The notes under the pieces: model-generated
What the model saw: only the letters and a program-made list of their open reading frames with translations
Database searches by the model: none
What the model was told of the DNA's origin: nothing
Shown here: positions 5,179 through 5,932 of the stretch, one piece after another
How positions within the stretch are numbered: the stretch's first letter is position 1
How the letters are laid out: every line of letters begins with the position of its first letter
NCBI GenBank assembly: GCA_964350605.1
Contig: CAYGKP010000156.1
Location: 1 to 5,932, forward strand
Source of the DNA: CAYGKP01 sp964350605
Lineage (GTDB): Bacteria; Bacteroidota; Bacteroidia; Cytophagales; JAAEPT01
Length of the DNA stretch: 5,932 bases
Reading direction: 5' to 3'
Made by a program: the position numbers and the translations under genes

Positions 5179-5932
5179 ATGGCCCGCATCGCCTTGCTTG
5201 AACCTTTCTTCGGTGGCTCGCACCGGGCCTGGGCAGAAGGCCTGGCGGCACACAGTTCGCATGAGGTCGAACTGTTGACCCTCAGTGCCCACAACTGGCG
5301 CTGGCGGTTGAGCCAGGGGAGCGTGACGCTGGCCCGCCGCTTTCGGGAGCAGGAGGTGAAGGCCGATCTACTCCTGGCCACCTCGATGGTCGACTTGGGG
5401 AAGTTCCTTTCCATCACCCGGAAGGAAACAGCGGTGCTGCCCGTGGCACTCTATTTCCACGAGAATCAATTGACCTATCCGCTGACCGATTGGGCCAATG
5501 CGGTGGATGATCGGCACTATGCCTTGGCCCAGTTTTCGTCCTGTTTGGCCGCCGATGTCGTATTATTCAACTCACAGTTTCACCAGGATTCATTTCTATC
5601 TGGTTTAGAGGTGTTTATGTCTCGATTTCCGAAACCACAGGAGAAGGTAGGGATCGAGGAAATCGCCCGGAAGAGCCAGGTACTTCAAGTAGGACTTGAA
5701 CTGTCTGAATTCTTAGAATCTGCCCAAAAGAAGGTCAACTCAACCCCAGTGATTCTCTGGAACCACCGTTGGGAACACGACAAGAACCCGCAGGCATTCT
5801 TCGAGGCGTTGTACCGTTTGGCGGCGGAGGGGTTGGCTTTTGACTTGATCGTTTGTGGCGAGCAGTATGCCAGTGAGCCCGAGGTGTTTGCCAAGGCCAA
5901 GGAACGGCTGGCAGACCGCATCCTTCATTGGG
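5179..5932 (+). CDS. tRNA-queuosine alpha-mannosyltransferase-like glycosyltransferase (DUF3524/GTDC1 family), 3' partial
   Basis: The frame from ATG 5179 stays open to the window end, giving 251 residues. The N-terminal DUF3524 (QTMAN_N) hallmarks are all present: ALLEPFFGGSHRAW (5-18), LLTLSAHNWRWRL (38-50), LLLATSMVDLGKFL (70-83), YFHENQLTYPL (92-102), DDRHYA (110-115) and DVVLFNSQFHQDSFL (126-140). The second, glycosyltransferase-4-like Rossmann domain opens with ILWNHRWEHDKNP (192-204) and LIVCGEQY. Relatives are roughly 350-400 residues as I recall, so the C-terminal third, with the expected nucleotide-sugar Glu motif, is missing. The vertebrate homologue GTDC1 transfers mannose from GDP-mannose to queuosine in tRNA-Asp; the bacterial substrate is less certain. 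The protein should be cytoplasmic, as there is no signal peptide. GC drops around 5560-5740, which covers the linker between the domains. Confidence 0.9.
   Translation, partial: MARIALLEPFFGGSHRAWAEGLAAHSSHEVELLTLSAHNWRWRLSQGSVTLARRFREQEVKADLLLATSMVDLGKFLSITRKETAVLPVALYFHENQLTYPLTDWANAVDDRHYALAQFSSCLAADVVLFNSQFHQDSFLSGLEVFMSRFPKPQEKVGIEEIARKSQVLQVGLELSEFLESAQKKVNSTPVILWNHRWEHDKNPQAFFEALYRLAAEGLAFDLIVCGEQYASEPEVFAKAKERLADRILHW

Noticed and set aside
5068..5292. Longer minus-strand version of the small lipoprotein gene
   Set aside because: It would bury the signal peptide and overlap the first 114 bases of the well-supported glycosyltransferase gene.

Overview
The window most likely comes from a Bacteroidota genome with high GC for that phylum. 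The evidence is a perfect TAnnTTTG -7 promoter box ahead of a cobalamin riboswitch, genes without clear Shine-Dalgarno sites, several type II lipoprotein signals, and a TonB-dependent transporter followed directly by a beta-propeller surface lipoprotein of the BtuG type. The central operon is GC-rich (one sampled 60-base line is about 67% GC). The left end is clearly poorer in GC (a sampled line is about 37%).

Left region (1-1335): two plus-strand genes two bases apart. The first encodes an unrecognised 278-residue protein whose frame is open to the window edge. The second encodes a 160-residue putative lipoprotein. Their composition differs from the rest of the window, so they may be accessory DNA.

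Centre (1336-4860): a vitamin B12 uptake operon. A Bacteroidota-type promoter (1389-1396) starts a leader of roughly 370 bases. The leader holds a canonical cobalamin aptamer (1421-1590) ending in a perfect B12 box, then a hairpin (1595-1627) whose loop can pair with the aptamer, then two more strong hairpins. The second of these hairpins masks the start of a possible 16-codon leader ORF whose stop overlaps the btuB start as ATGA. Next come btuB (outer-membrane TonB-dependent transporter) and, through another ATGA overlap, a BtuG-like lipoprotein. BtuG would capture B12 at the cell surface, BtuB would import it, and high B12 would shut the operon down through the riboswitch.

Right region (4861-5932): a convergent minus-strand gene for a 60-residue, very basic lipoprotein. 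A 111-base divergent intergenic region with a 7-bp inverted repeat separates it from a plus-strand gene cut by the window end. That gene encodes a glycosyltransferase of the DUF3524 / tRNA-queuosine alpha-mannosyltransferase (QTMAN, GTDC1-like) family.

No tRNA, rRNA, CRISPR array, insertion sequence or phage gene was seen.
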